Shown one piece after another: positions 24,613 to 33,220 of a stretch of 54,337 nt of DNA. The stretch's first letter is position 1; each line of letters begins with the position of its first letter. This DNA comes from an uncultured Eubacteriales bacterium (lineage in GTDB: Bacteria; Bacillota; Clostridia; Oscillospirales; CAG-382). Location of the stretch: NCBI GenBank assembly GCA_934444645.1, contig CAKSCV010000020.1, forward strand, positions 1 to 54,337. Reading direction: 5' to 3'. The notes under the pieces are model-generated. The model worked only from the letters and a program-made list of their open reading frames with translations. It ran no database searches and was not told where the DNA came from. A program made the position numbers and the translations under genes.

Positions 24613-25308
24613 ATGCGCAAAATCAAGCTCCACAGCGAAACGCTCTATCTGTTTGCAACGGTCTTGCTTGCCTTTGCGGTTGCGATGTTGACCGCCGCCG
24701 ATCTCGGCATTTCCATGATTGTTGCGCCTGCCTATCTTTTAAGCCTGAAAACCGGCTTTTTGACCTTCGGGCAAGCGGAATATGTCATCCAAGCCGGGCT
24801 TTTTATCGTCTTCTGTCTTGTGATGCGAAAATGCAAAGCGGTATATCTTTCGTCTTTTCTCACGTGCCTTTTTTACGGGGCGGTGCTTGATTTATGGCGG
24901 CTTGTGCCGGTTTTCAATCCGCAGGCAACGACGCCGGGCAGCATGGCTTTGCCGGTTCGTGTGGGAATGTATGTGCTTGGCATTTTGCTTACGTCGCTGT
25001 CAATTGCGTGTTTTTACAAAACCTATCTGTATCCGCAGGTATACGACTTTTTTGTCAAAGGCATCAGCGCCGGATTTCATATCAAGCGGTCGTTTTTCAA
25101 AACCTGTTTTGATCTGTCGTGTTTTGCCGTCGGAAGCGCAATGACGCTGTTGTTTTTCGGAAAATTTGAGGGAATCAATTTCGGGACATTATTTATGGCC
25201 CTCATCAACGGCACGCTCATCGGCTTTTTCGGCAAGCTTTTAGACAAGGTGCTTGACGTAACACCGTTCTTTCCGAAATTTGCCGCGCATTTTTCGTTAG
25301 ATGAATAA
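24613..25308 (+). CDS. YczE/YyaS-like integral membrane protein
   Basis: 231 residues with five to six hydrophobic segments. It begins MRKIKLHSETLYLFATVLLAFAVAMLTAADLGISM; the AADLG(I/V)S motif after the first helix is characteristic of the YczE/DUF6198 group. The function is not established. The ATG at 24613 is preceded by GAAAGGAAG. Expression appears to require read-through of the leader terminator. A DGSXHIKRSFFKTCFD-like cytoplasmic loop separates the two halves. Confidence 0.75.
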   Translation: MRKIKLHSETLYLFATVLLAFAVAMLTAADLGISMIVAPAYLLSLKTGFLTFGQAEYVIQAGLFIVFCLVMRKCKAVYLSSFLTCLFYGAVLDLWRLVPVFNPQATTPGSMALPVRVGMYVLGILLTSLSIACFYKTYLYPQVYDFFVKGISAGFHIKRSFFKTCFDLSCFAVGSAMTLLFFGKFEGINFGTLFMALINGTLIGFFGKLLDKVLDVTPFFPKFAAHFSLDE

Positions 25309-25456
25309 AATGGTTTTGAAAGCGTCTTTGAAATCACCGGAATTTTTTCACGGTTTTGCGGCATTGTTCCGAATTTTCACCAAAATGTGCGAAATCCACC
25401 GATTTTAATTTACAGCCAATTCCGGATATCAGCATGCGCTCTATAAAAATTTATTG

Positions 25457-25497
25457 TATAATAGTATCGGGTAAATGTTTTGCCCGATACTTTTTTT
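25457..25497 (+). terminator. TATAAT directly followed by a terminator hairpin
   Basis: TATAAT (25457-25462) abuts AGTATCGGG...CCCGATACT (9-bp stem, 11-nt loop) and seven Ts. It lies 31 nt before the acyl-CoA synthetase ATG. It could end the YczE-like transcript, or be a leader terminator of the synthetase gene. I see no good -35 for the TATAAT. Confidence 0.75.
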
Positions 25498-25528
25498 CTT
25501 AGTGCTTTAGAGCAAGAAAGGACAAAAA

Positions 25529-27256
25529 ATGGAAAAAAGATCTATGGTTTACGATGTGCGTCCGATTTCGACGCTGCGGGAGCTTATCGAAACAAGTGCT
25601 CTCGACCATGCTTCACGCACGGCGTTTGTACTCAAAAAACAAAAACAGCTTACGGAAGTGACCTATGCAGCGTTTCTTTCGGATATAAAAGCCCTCAGCA
25701 CGATTTTGAACGCCAAAGGCTTTGAAGGAAAAAAGATTGCCGTCATCGGAAAGAATTCCTATGAGTGGGCGCTTACGTATCTTGCCGTCACAAGCGGTGT
25801 CGGTGTCATCGTTCCGGTGGATAAGGATCTGAAAAAGCCGGAAATCGAGAACATTCTCTCGCTTTCGGGTTCATGTGCGGTCATTTATTCCGACGAGCTG
25901 GAAAAAACGATAGCCGAAATCGAATTGCCGCTGGAAAAGATTGCCATGAGTAATTTCCCGGCACTTCTTGCCGAAGGACGCGAAAAACGCGAAAGCGGCA
26001 ACCGTTCGTATGAGAAGCATAAGATCGACCCGTTTGCACTCGGAATTCTGTTATATACCTCCGGTACGACCGGTGTGGCCAAGGGCGTTATGTTAAGCCA
26101 GTTCAACATCTGCTCCAACATTGTCGCCGTGGCAAAGAAAGTGCTTGTTACGCCGGAGGACAGAACGCTTTCGGTGCTTCCGCTGCACCACACCTATGAG
26201 TGCATGGCCGGGTTCTTATCGATTTTATATGCCGGCGGCAGCATTTCCTATATGTCGGGGCTTGCACACCTGTTATCGGATTTCCGCGAATACAAGCCGA
26301 CGGTTTTTGTGGCTGTGCCGTTATTGTTAAAGACCATTCACACAAGCCTTATAAAAAAGATGAAGGCAGTACGCGGTGGCAGTGCCTATCTTGCGGTGGG
26401 TAAAGCGCTTGCGGCGGTTTCCGGTCCGCTTTCCGGAAAAGTGGCGGGAACGGTATTTCACAGCGTTCATGCGGCGTTCGGCGGCAGGCTGCGCGCGATC
26501 TTATGCGGCGCGGCGGCGCTTGATTCGGACATTCAGCGCGATTTTGAACGGCTTGGTTTTCGCGTTTTATGCGGCTATGGACTTACCGAGACCTCGCCGG
26601 TATGCCTTATGCACAACGATTTTATTCATACACCGGGCACGGTGGGCGTACCGGTGAACGGCTTGCGTGCAAAGATTATCGAGCCGAACGATGAAGGCAT
26701 CGGCGAGCTTGCCGTAAAAGGTGCGAACGTGATGCTTGGCTATTACAACAATCCCGAAGCCACGGCGGAGGTCATCGACGCGGACGGCTATTTCCACACA
26801 GGCGACCTTGCAAAACGGGATTCGGTTACCGGCGAATACACGATAACCGGACGTATCAAGAACATGATTGTCATCGGAAACGGCAAGAAGATCTTCCCGG
26901 AGGAGATCGAATATCTTCTTGAAAAGTGCCCGGCGGTTTCGGAATGCATGGCCTACGGGTCGCCCTCCGAGAAGGAGGAAAATGAAACGGTCGTGACAGT
27001 CAAAATATTCCCGAATTTTACGTATTTAGCAGAGCAAGGGATCATCGGCGCGTTCGACCCGGAAAAGGCGTCGGAAAGTGAAAATGCGGATACAGTAAAG
27101 GTGCTTGAGGGATATTTCAAGAACCTCATCAAGGAGGATGTGAATGCGCATTTGCCGGCGTACAAGGCAGTGCGCAAGATAAAGCTCCGCTATCGGGAAT
27201 TTGACAAGACCAGCACGCGGAAAATCCGCCGCAATTCGGCAGACAATCTGGAATAG
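25529..27256 (+). CDS. Long-chain fatty-acid--CoA ligase-like AMP-binding enzyme
   Basis: 575 residues of the ANL superfamily. The P-loop YTSGTTGVAKG (176-186), GYGLTETSP, DGYFHTGDL and GRIKNMIVIGNGKKIFPEEIE motifs are all present. The C-terminal catalytic lysine context is KTSTRKIRR; the usual residue before the lysine is glycine, here arginine, a small deviation. It would activate a fatty acid or similar acid as an acyl-AMP and then acyl-CoA. N-terminal HASRTAFV and the length fit the FadD/long-chain branch, but substrate is not certain. ATG with GAAAGGAC upstream. Confidence 0.88.
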   Translation: MEKRSMVYDVRPISTLRELIETSALDHASRTAFVLKKQKQLTEVTYAAFLSDIKALSTILNAKGFEGKKIAVIGKNSYEWALTYLAVTSGVGVIVPVDKDLKKPEIENILSLSGSCAVIYSDELEKTIAEIELPLEKIAMSNFPALLAEGREKRESGNRSYEKHKIDPFALGILLYTSGTTGVAKGVMLSQFNICSNIVAVAKKVLVTPEDRTLSVLPLHHTYECMAGFLSILYAGGSISYMSGLAHLLSDFREYKPTVFVAVPLLLKTIHTSLIKKMKAVRGGSAYLAVGKALAAVSGPLSGKVAGTVFHSVHAAFGGRLRAILCGAAALDSDIQRDFERLGFRVLCGYGLTETSPVCLMHNDFIHTPGTVGVPVNGLRAKIIEPNDEGIGELAVKGANVMLGYYNNPEATAEVIDADGYFHTGDLAKRDSVTGEYTITGRIKNMIVIGNGKKIFPEEIEYLLEKCPAVSECMAYGSPSEKEENETVVTVKIFPNFTYLAEQGIIGAFDPEKASESENADTVKVLEGYFKNLIKEDVNAHLPAYKAVRKIKLRYREFDKTSTRKIRRNSADNLE

Positions 27257-27268
27257 TCCGGAGGGAGC

Positions 27269-27303
27269 AAGAGCCGAGTGCCGTTTGGCACTTGGCTCTT
27301 TTT
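27269..27303 (+). terminator. Terminator of the acyl-CoA synthetase gene
   Basis: Stem AAGAGCCgAGTGCC/GGCACTtGGCTCTT with loop GTTT, followed by Ts. Confidence 0.92.
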
Positions 27304-27441
27304 CGGCTATGCTGCCGAAAATTGCGCGAAGCGGCAAAAAATGTTGCGGCAGCAACATGACACCGCCGAAAGGCGGAAAAGTTTTTTGCCCTCCTTTTTG
27401 TACTTTACAAAAAGGAGGAAAAAAGGCCGTCTGTGGCGGCG

Positions 27442-28855
27442 GAAGGATTTAATTGGAATGCATGAGTTTGTTGTCTGTGTGTGCCGATTCGAGGTTTGCA
27501 AAACCTCGAATCTTCCTGAAAAAGGTTTTAATTGTTGCGGTGCGAAAAAGTCACTGCGGTGCGCTGAATCGAGGTTTGCAAAACCTCGATGCTCTCTGCA
27601 AAGGAGAACGAGTTGTCACTTTTTGCGTTGTGCAAAAAGTAACCAAAAAGCACACGGGGCGAAGCCCTGCGACCCACGATTCAAAGCTCTGCCGGAAGTG
27701 AGTTTGCAATAATTTCCGGCGGCTCATATCGAAACCGGTTTTGCCCACAAAACGCCGGCGAAAAGGCTTTGAATCGGTGCGAAAGGGAGACTGTACTGCT
27801 GACGCAAGGCTGAGATTTTTCGAAAATGAGAAGGTGTACTGCAAGCTCACAGTAGGTTGTCGCAGATGAAATGTGTGACTGCTCGTTAGCTTTGTTGCAG
27901 TGCGAAGTCGGTGTCGTTATGCGCTGAAAAAAGTTTTTTCTTTATCGGATAACTTTGCAGGAGCTGAAAAAACGCCTTTATCGCGAATCAAAAAATTTCA
28001 TTAGCAGAAAACTTTACGAACTTCACTCAAAGCCGTTTTTTTTACGCACAAAAACTTCTTTTGTACGTGCCTTTCTTCGCTATCCGCAAAAAATTCCCAT
28101 TTTCACAAACCAAAAGCTTTTCTTTTTCAGAAAGCTTTATGCTTTGCCCTCAAAAGCCTCTCGTTTTCGCAACCAAAACACCGCTCATTCGAACAACTTT
28201 TTACTGTCCTCAAAAGCCGTCTTTTTTACATACAAAAGCCTTTCATTTGCACAAAACTTTCCTTATTGCTATCCAAAGCAGCTCTTTTCCACCCTCCGTC
28301 GCCCATTCGCACCACCCTTAACCTACTGTCCGCAAAGAATACAGCCGTTCTTTTGCTCTTCGCTTTAATTTTGTGCTGTAAAGCCCGAACCTCGCACCGA
28401 TTCAAATCATTGCCGGCGATACCCGGAAAAATGCAGTTTTGTGCGTTGCCGGTTACCTGATGAATGCCGGACATTTCAGCAAAAAGCTTGTATCGATCGG
28501 CGATTTGAATCGAGGTCGCAGGACGGAGTCGTCTCCTTGAAACATGGTCGCCTTGCTCACGTCCGTTCGCAATTCTCCCTGTTTCGGCGGTCTCCGACGC
28601 ACAAAAACTTGCCACCGGCAACTTTTTGCACGTCCGAGCATGCTTTTTGGTTACTTTTTGCACGATGCAAAAAGTGACAACCCGTACTCCCTCGCAGGAA
28701 GTTCCGAGGTTCCGCAAACCTCAATTCAGCCAACCGCAGTGACATTTTCGAACCGCAACAATTAAAACCTTTTTCAGGGAGCTCCGAGGTTTCGCAAACC
28801 TCGAATCAGCGCACACAAACAACAACCTCGCACAATCCAATTAAATCCTTTTGGA
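27442..28855 (-). repeat. Composite inverted-repeat element R3 (reverse orientation)
   Basis: Caps are at 27442-27470 and 28826-28853. Left palindromes are at 27490 and 27570; right ones at 28704 and 28784. At the hairpin-cassette position the left arm carries GGGGCGAAGCCC instead of CCAGAGG...CCTCTGG. The left stem is AAAGC/GCTTT type and the right is AAATC/GATTT type. The right arm also carries the 118-bp cassette (28532-28649). A few minimal hairpins (27340-27440, e.g. ATGTTGCGGCAGCAACAT) flank the left end. The core pyrimidine strand is on the plus strand, and no ORF here is credible. Confidence 0.87.
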
Positions 28856-28864
28856 ACTTTCCTT

Positions 28865-28982
28865 TCTCCTTGAAACATGGTCGCCTTGCTCACGTCCGTT
28901 CGCAATTCTCCCTGTTTCGGCGGTCTCGGACGCACAAAAACTTGCCACCGGCAACTTTTTGCACGTCCGAGCATGCTTTTTT
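28865..28982 (-). repeat. Second copy of the 118-bp cassette outside R3
   Basis: This repeats 28532-28649 almost base for base, offset 333 bp, immediately beyond the R3 cap. The same cassette is in R1 (12024-12141), and a diverged inverted copy is in the tRNA cluster (36361-36432). It contains CTCACGTCCGTTCG and TCTCCCTGTTTCGGCGGTCT. Confidence 0.85.
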
Positions 28983-29007
28983 TGCCGCCCTTGGCGGCTT
29001 TTTCCCC

Positions 29008-29036
29008 TTGACAAAGCCGCGATCTTGTGCTATACT
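29008..29036 (+). promoter_or_regulatory. Promoter of the glycine riboswitch-symporter unit
   Basis: TTGACA and TATACT are 17 bp apart, ~75 nt upstream of the riboswitch aptamer. Confidence 0.88.
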
Positions 29037-29112
29037 GTCTCCGCTAAAATTTCATATGACCCGTGGATTTTTTTAGAATGGCGCTTTTAAGCCAAACTGA
29101 AAACGTAGGGAA

Positions 29113-29186
29113 CTTCGGAGAACCTCATTCAATTGAGTGCCGAAGGGGCAAGGCGCAAGCCGAAACTCTCAGGCAAAAGGACGAAG
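29113..29186 (+). ncRNA. Glycine riboswitch, single aptamer
   Basis: The conserved core is present: CGGAGAACC, then GCCGAAGGGGCAA, then AAACTCTCAGGCAAAAGGAC, closed by a CTTCG/CGAAG P1 stem. Only one aptamer is seen. A small hairpin GCACGAT-TTCT-ATCGTGC (29190-29207) and a terminator follow, forming the expression platform. The downstream gene is a sodium:amino-acid symporter that could carry glycine or alanine. Confidence 0.9.
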
Positions 29187-29227
29187 ATAGCACGATTTCT
29201 ATCGTGCCGCTTTTCATTTGTTGTTAG

Positions 29228-29259
29228 AAGTCACCGCCCCACCGGCCGGTGACTTTTTT
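29228..29259 (+). terminator. Riboswitch-controlled terminator
   Basis: AAGTCACCG/CGGTGACTT stem followed by six Ts, 33 nt before the symporter ATG. It is the likely output of the riboswitch. Confidence 0.85.
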
Positions 29260-29291
29260 ATACACATTTTTATTTCCCGGAGGAAAAACAC

Positions 29292-30722
29292 ATGGAAGCG
29301 TTAAACAGCTTTTTGTCTACGGTAAACGATTGGGTGTGGGGTATTCCGCTCATCGTCTTAATCATCGCCATCGGCATTCTTATGACTGTCCGTACCGGCC
29401 TTATCCAAATCATCCACCTTCCCAAAGCCCTTCGTTATATGTTACATAACGAAGAAGACGGCGAAGGCGATGTCACCAGCTTCGGTGCCCTCTGCACCGC
29501 CCTCTCGGCCACCATCGGCACCGGCAACATCGTCGGCGTGGCAACCGCTATCGCAGGCGGCGGCCCGGGTGCTCTTTTTTGGATGGAGGTCGCCGCGTTC
29601 TTCGGCATGGCAACCAAATATGCCGAAGGCCTGCTCGCCGTCAAATACCGCGAAATCCGCAAAGACGGCACCGTCCTCGGCGGTCCGTTCTATTACATCG
29701 AAAAAGGCATGGGACAAAGCTGGAAATGGCTTGCAAAGCTGTTTGCTGTGTTTGGAATGCTCGTCGGTATTCTCGGTATCGGTACCATGACCCAAATCAA
29801 CGGTATCACAAATGCCGTACAGAATTTCTTTGACCCGGATAAAGCCCAGGTTGCTTTCCGTATCGGCGAAAACACCTATGCCTGGCCGACCATTATCGCC
29901 GGTGTCCTTGTGACCCTCTTTGCCGCGCTGGTCATCATCGGCGGCATCAAGAGAATTGCGAAGGTTTCCGAAATCGTCGTTCCGTTTATGGCCGTTATCT
30001 ACTTTATCTGCGGCATTATCTTGATTATCTGCAATATCACCAAAGTTCCGGCTGCCATCGTTTTGATCGTGCAAAGCGCGTTCTGCCCCAAAGCCGTTCT
30101 CTTTGCTGGTGTGGGTCTTACGATCCGCAATGCCATGAAGAGCGGTGTCGCAAGAGGCATCTTCTCGAACGAATCGGGTATCGGCTCGGCTCCGATCGCC
30201 GCTGCCGCCGCTAAAACCAAAGAACCGGTGCGTCAGGGTCTTGTCTGCATGACCGGTACGTTCTTTGACACCATCATCATCTGCACCATTACCGGCCTTG
30301 CCATCGTATTGACCGGCTCATGGGAAGACGCGGTCAGAGGTTCGTTAAAGGGCGTCGCCGTGACAACAAAGGCTTTCCAAGAAGGTCTTCCGTTTGATCC
30401 GAACGTCAGCGCGTTCCTTCTCATGATCAGCCTTGTATTCTTTGCCTTTACCACCATTCTCGGCTGGGACTATTATTCGGAAAAGTGCTTGCAGTATCTT
30501 GTCGGCGATAAAAAAATGCCGGTTTTGGTGTACCGTGTGCTGTACATTTTGGCCGTTTTCGCCGGTCCGTACCTGCAGGTCGATTTCGTGTGGACGCTTG
30601 CCGACATCGTCAATGGCCTTATGGCGTTCCCGAATATTGTGGCATTGTTCGCTCTCAACGGCGTAGTCGCCCAAGAGACCAAAGAATACGTAAAACGCGT
30701 CATTAAGGGACAAAAAGCATAG
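29292..30722 (+). CDS. Sodium:alanine/glycine symporter (AgcS family)
   Basis: 476 residues with about eleven membrane segments. Family signatures are SATIGTGNIVGVATAIAGGGPGALFWMEVAAFFGMATKYAE... in the first third (only key words quoted) and GIFSNESGIGSAPIAAAAA in the middle. It imports small neutral amino acids with sodium. The ATG follows GGAGG at the right spacing. The glycine riboswitch and terminator in its leader show it is tuned to intracellular glycine; whether glycine turns it on or off cannot be told from sequence alone. A terminator follows the stop. Confidence 0.94.
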   Translation: MEALNSFLSTVNDWVWGIPLIVLIIAIGILMTVRTGLIQIIHLPKALRYMLHNEEDGEGDVTSFGALCTALSATIGTGNIVGVATAIAGGGPGALFWMEVAAFFGMATKYAEGLLAVKYREIRKDGTVLGGPFYYIEKGMGQSWKWLAKLFAVFGMLVGILGIGTMTQINGITNAVQNFFDPDKAQVAFRIGENTYAWPTIIAGVLVTLFAALVIIGGIKRIAKVSEIVVPFMAVIYFICGIILIICNITKVPAAIVLIVQSAFCPKAVLFAGVGLTIRNAMKSGVARGIFSNESGIGSAPIAAAAAKTKEPVRQGLVCMTGTFFDTIIICTITGLAIVLTGSWEDAVRGSLKGVAVTTKAFQEGLPFDPNVSAFLLMISLVFFAFTTILGWDYYSEKCLQYLVGDKKMPVLVYRVLYILAVFAGPYLQVDFVWTLADIVNGLMAFPNIVALFALNGVVAQETKEYVKRVIKGQKA

Positions 30723-30742
30723 CATAAAAGTTACGTTGGCTG

Positions 30743-30777
30743 ACCGCCGCATTCATTCGAGTGCGGCGGTTTTTTTA
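30743..30777. terminator. Terminator after the symporter gene
   Basis: ACCGCCGCA/TGCGGCGGT stem with an 8-10-nt loop and seven Ts on the plus strand. It overlaps the last codons of the convergent regulator gene. Confidence 0.88.
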
Positions 30778-30965
30778 TATTCCAAAATATCCTCCACCCG
30801 ACAATCCAAAAAGCCGCACAAATCGTCCAAGGTTTGCGTGCTGATGGGCTTATTGTGCTTCAAGCGATCGATAAGGCTGCGGCTGACGCCGTATTTGTTG
30901 ATAAGCGTATAGGTGGTGACACCCTTTTCTTTCATGGTGCGGTAAAGCGGTTCATAAACAATCAT
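30753..30965 (-). CDS. Small Cro/CI-type helix-turn-helix regulator
   Basis: 70 residues. KGVTTYTLINKYGVSRSLIDRLKHN is a helix-turn-helix of the compact YozG-like XRE type, followed by ISTQTLDDLCGFLDCRVEDILEY. The ATG with AGGGAGA upstream was chosen over a start ten codons earlier. It is divergent from the zinc-ribbon protein gene, whose promoter contains a palindrome GACAATTGTC that may be its operator. Confidence 0.88.
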   Translation of the reverse strand: MIVYEPLYRTMKEKGVTTYTLINKYGVSRSLIDRLKHNKPISTQTLDDLCGFLDCRVEDILEYKKTAALE

Positions 30966-31022
30966 GTAAATATCTCCCTTTAAATATTTTGTCATTTATA
31001 ATGATAAAATATACTCTTACTA

Positions 31023-31051
31023 TTGACAATTGTCGATATATAGAGTATAAT
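31023..31051 (+). promoter_or_regulatory. Promoter of the zinc-ribbon protein gene, with an embedded palindrome
   Basis: TTGACA and TATAAT are 17 bp apart, a consensus promoter. A 10-bp perfect palindrome GACAATTGTC (31025-31034) overlaps the -35 and is a plausible repressor site for the divergent XRE protein. Confidence 0.88.
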
Positions 31052-31095
31052 GTGTTACAGCAAAGACACGATTATATTTTTAGGGAGGATTCGGA

Positions 31096-32622
31096 ATGGA
31101 AGAGAATCAACAAACAGCCTTTGCAAGCACAAATTGTAAAAACTGCAACGGAAAAATCGAGATCGACGCTGATAAAGAAGTCACCGTCTGCCCGTTTTGC
31201 GGCACAAAATACGCAACCGCCGAGATTTTGCGGGAAAGCGACGCCGTTCGTCTGGAAAAACTGAAACTGCAGGCAGAGCGTGAACGCGAGCAGCGAAAAA
31301 GAGAAAACGCCCGCGAGCAAGAAGCTCTTGCAAAGCAAAAAAACGAAACCGATCTGAAGAATCTGGAGCTTCACACCTTCAAAAACGGGGCTTTCAGCAA
31401 GGTTTTGTTAGTCTTTTTTGCGTTTTCCGCTCTTGGTGTGTGGCAATCGTTCTCACACGGCAGGATCGCGCGAGGCTTTATCGCACTGTTGATGGCGGCA
31501 CTGTTTATCGGTGCATGGCTTATGGGAATGCAGCTGATCAAAGCTCCCAAAAAAGGCTTTCACACGGTGCTTGCCATTGCGGCATTTGTGTTGATCATCC
31601 CCTTCTTCACGGTCGGCGGCGGCTCATCCTATAAGGAAAAAGCGCAGGCGATCGAATGGGATGCCCTCGATTTGGGCGAAAAGCTGCCGGTCATCCAAAA
31701 AGGCAAAGGAACCGTTTACAGCAACAGCAATGACCGTCTTTCCCTTTCGATTGACGGTTACGAGGAAAAGGACTACAAGGCCTATCGGGATGCTTGCATC
31801 GCGTTCGGCTACACGGTTGAAGCGGAGGAAGACTCGTCCTCTTATAAGGCGTTCAACGAGGACGGCTATTGCTTGCAGTTGGATCAGATGCTGTCGGAAA
31901 TGGATATTCATCTTGACGCGCCGGAAACGCTCGAGTCTTTAGAATGGCCTTCAAACGGTCTTGCGCTTTTGCTTCCGCAGCCGGCTTCCGCTGTCGGACG
32001 CACGGTGCAGGATGACAGCACGGAGTTTGAAATCAAGGTCGGCGAAACGACCAAAGATGCCTATAAGACCTATGTAAAAGCCTGTGAGGAAGCCGGCTTC
32101 ACCGCCGATCACAGCAAAACGGACACCGAATTTTCTGCAAACAACGCGGACGGATATCGGGTAACGGTCAGCTATCTCGGATTTCAGGTCATGCAAATCC
32201 GCATAGAAGCACCCGAAGTGCCGGAGCTGTCCGAAGCGACCGAAGCGGAAAACTCGGCCGACGGCAGCCAAGCCGATGCACCGGCAGACACGGCGGAAAA
32301 CGAGCCTGTTTTGCCGGATACGGCACCGGAAACCGACACCTCCGATTCCGCAAACGAAACCGGGCTTCGTCCGGATTTCAAGGCCGCCATGGACAGCTAT
32401 GAAGCATTCATGGGCGAATACTGCGATTTTATGGCGGCATACAGCGAAAACCCGTCGGATTTGACCTTGATCGGCAAGTATGCGACCTATTTGGAAAAGT
32501 ATACCAAACTCACGGAGGATTTCGACAAGTGGAACTCCGAAGACATGAATGCCGCGGAGCTTGCCTATTATACCGAGGTTCAGGCAAGAGTCAGCAAAAA
32601 ATTACTCGAAGGATTACAATAA
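31096..32622 (+). CDS. Zinc-ribbon membrane protein with a duplicated extracytoplasmic domain
   Basis: 508 residues. A zinc ribbon (C14, C17, C32, C35) is followed by a highly charged coiled coil (about 50-90) and two or three membrane helices (102-120, 126-148, 155-173). Two ~90-residue units follow (about 190-280 and 285-375), sharing the pattern Y..Y..AC...G(Y/F)T...F.A.N.DGY, so the domain is an internal duplication. An acidic, Ala/Ser-rich linker (375-425) leads to a C-terminal helical domain (FKAAMDSYEAFMGEYCDFMAAY...), which recurs in clostridial lipoproteins. The function is unknown. The gene after it is 13 bp away and co-transcribed. Confidence 0.8.
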   Translation: MEENQQTAFASTNCKNCNGKIEIDADKEVTVCPFCGTKYATAEILRESDAVRLEKLKLQAEREREQRKRENAREQEALAKQKNETDLKNLELHTFKNGAFSKVLLVFFAFSALGVWQSFSHGRIARGFIALLMAALFIGAWLMGMQLIKAPKKGFHTVLAIAAFVLIIPFFTVGGGSSYKEKAQAIEWDALDLGEKLPVIQKGKGTVYSNSNDRLSLSIDGYEEKDYKAYRDACIAFGYTVEAEEDSSSYKAFNEDGYCLQLDQMLSEMDIHLDAPETLESLEWPSNGLALLLPQPASAVGRTVQDDSTEFEIKVGETTKDAYKTYVKACEEAGFTADHSKTDTEFSANNADGYRVTVSYLGFQVMQIRIEAPEVPELSEATEAENSADGSQADAPADTAENEPVLPDTAPETDTSDSANETGLRPDFKAAMDSYEAFMGEYCDFMAAYSENPSDLTLIGKYATYLEKYTKLTEDFDKWNSEDMNAAELAYYTEVQARVSKKLLEGLQ

Positions 32623-32635
32623 GGGGGGAGCTGCA

Positions 32636-33052
32636 ATGAGAAGCAAAACGCTTTTAGTATCAAACATACTTTCTGCTGTTTATACGGCAATACTCTGGTA
32701 TATTTTTGGCGGCGCAATATTTTCCGCAGGCGGAATGGATTATCTTGCCTATTGCAGGCAAACCTTCAGTTTGGCGTATGAGATGATCGGATTCGACTCC
32801 TTATCCTTAAATATTGTATATGTGGTCGTGATATTATTCTTGATACATATTGCTGCCTTTACGCTGGGAACACTTATCGGCTGGATCGGCTATATCACCA
32901 AAAAAAGCGGTGTGGCAAAATTTGCCGCGGTACTTTATCTGATCGGTACGATATGTTTTCCGATTTATATTTTCTTCGGACTTCCGATTACCGTTATCGG
33001 ATTTATAGCCGGCGGAAAGCAGAAAAAACTCAATTCTATGCCCAACGGTTAG
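32636..33052 (+). CDS. Small membrane protein, partner of the zinc-ribbon protein
   Basis: 138 residues with about four hydrophobic segments and a basic C-terminal tail (GGKQKKLNSMPNG). I do not recognise the family. The start was chosen at the ATG with GGGGGGAG six bases upstream. It lies 13 bp after the zinc-ribbon gene and ends the operon at a strong terminator. Confidence 0.72.
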   Translation: MRSKTLLVSNILSAVYTAILWYIFGGAIFSAGGMDYLAYCRQTFSLAYEMIGFDSLSLNIVYVVVILFLIHIAAFTLGTLIGWIGYITKKSGVAKFAAVLYLIGTICFPIYIFFGLPITVIGFIAGGKQKKLNSMPNG

Positions 33053-33066
33053 TGCCTTGTTATCTG

Positions 33067-33100
33067 AACCTCCTGCATTTCTTTCATGCAGGAGGTTTTT
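33067..33100 (+). terminator. Terminator of the zinc-ribbon operon
   Basis: A 12-bp stem AACCTCCTGCAT/ATGCAGGAGGTT followed by Ts. Confidence 0.93.
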
Positions 33101-33161
33101 CTTTCCGCAGTTTTTCCAATGCGGCTGACACCGCTCGTTTTACTCTTTTTTCGCATTTCCC

Positions 33162-33190
33162 TTTACAACTGCGCCAAAATGTGCTATACT
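33162..33190 (+). promoter_or_regulatory. Promoter of the PHP-domain gene
   Basis: TTTACA and TATACT are 17 bp apart, ~30 nt before the ATG. Confidence 0.8.
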
Positions 33191-33220
33191 CTAAAGAGTT
33201 CTTGCAAAGGTTGTGAATTC

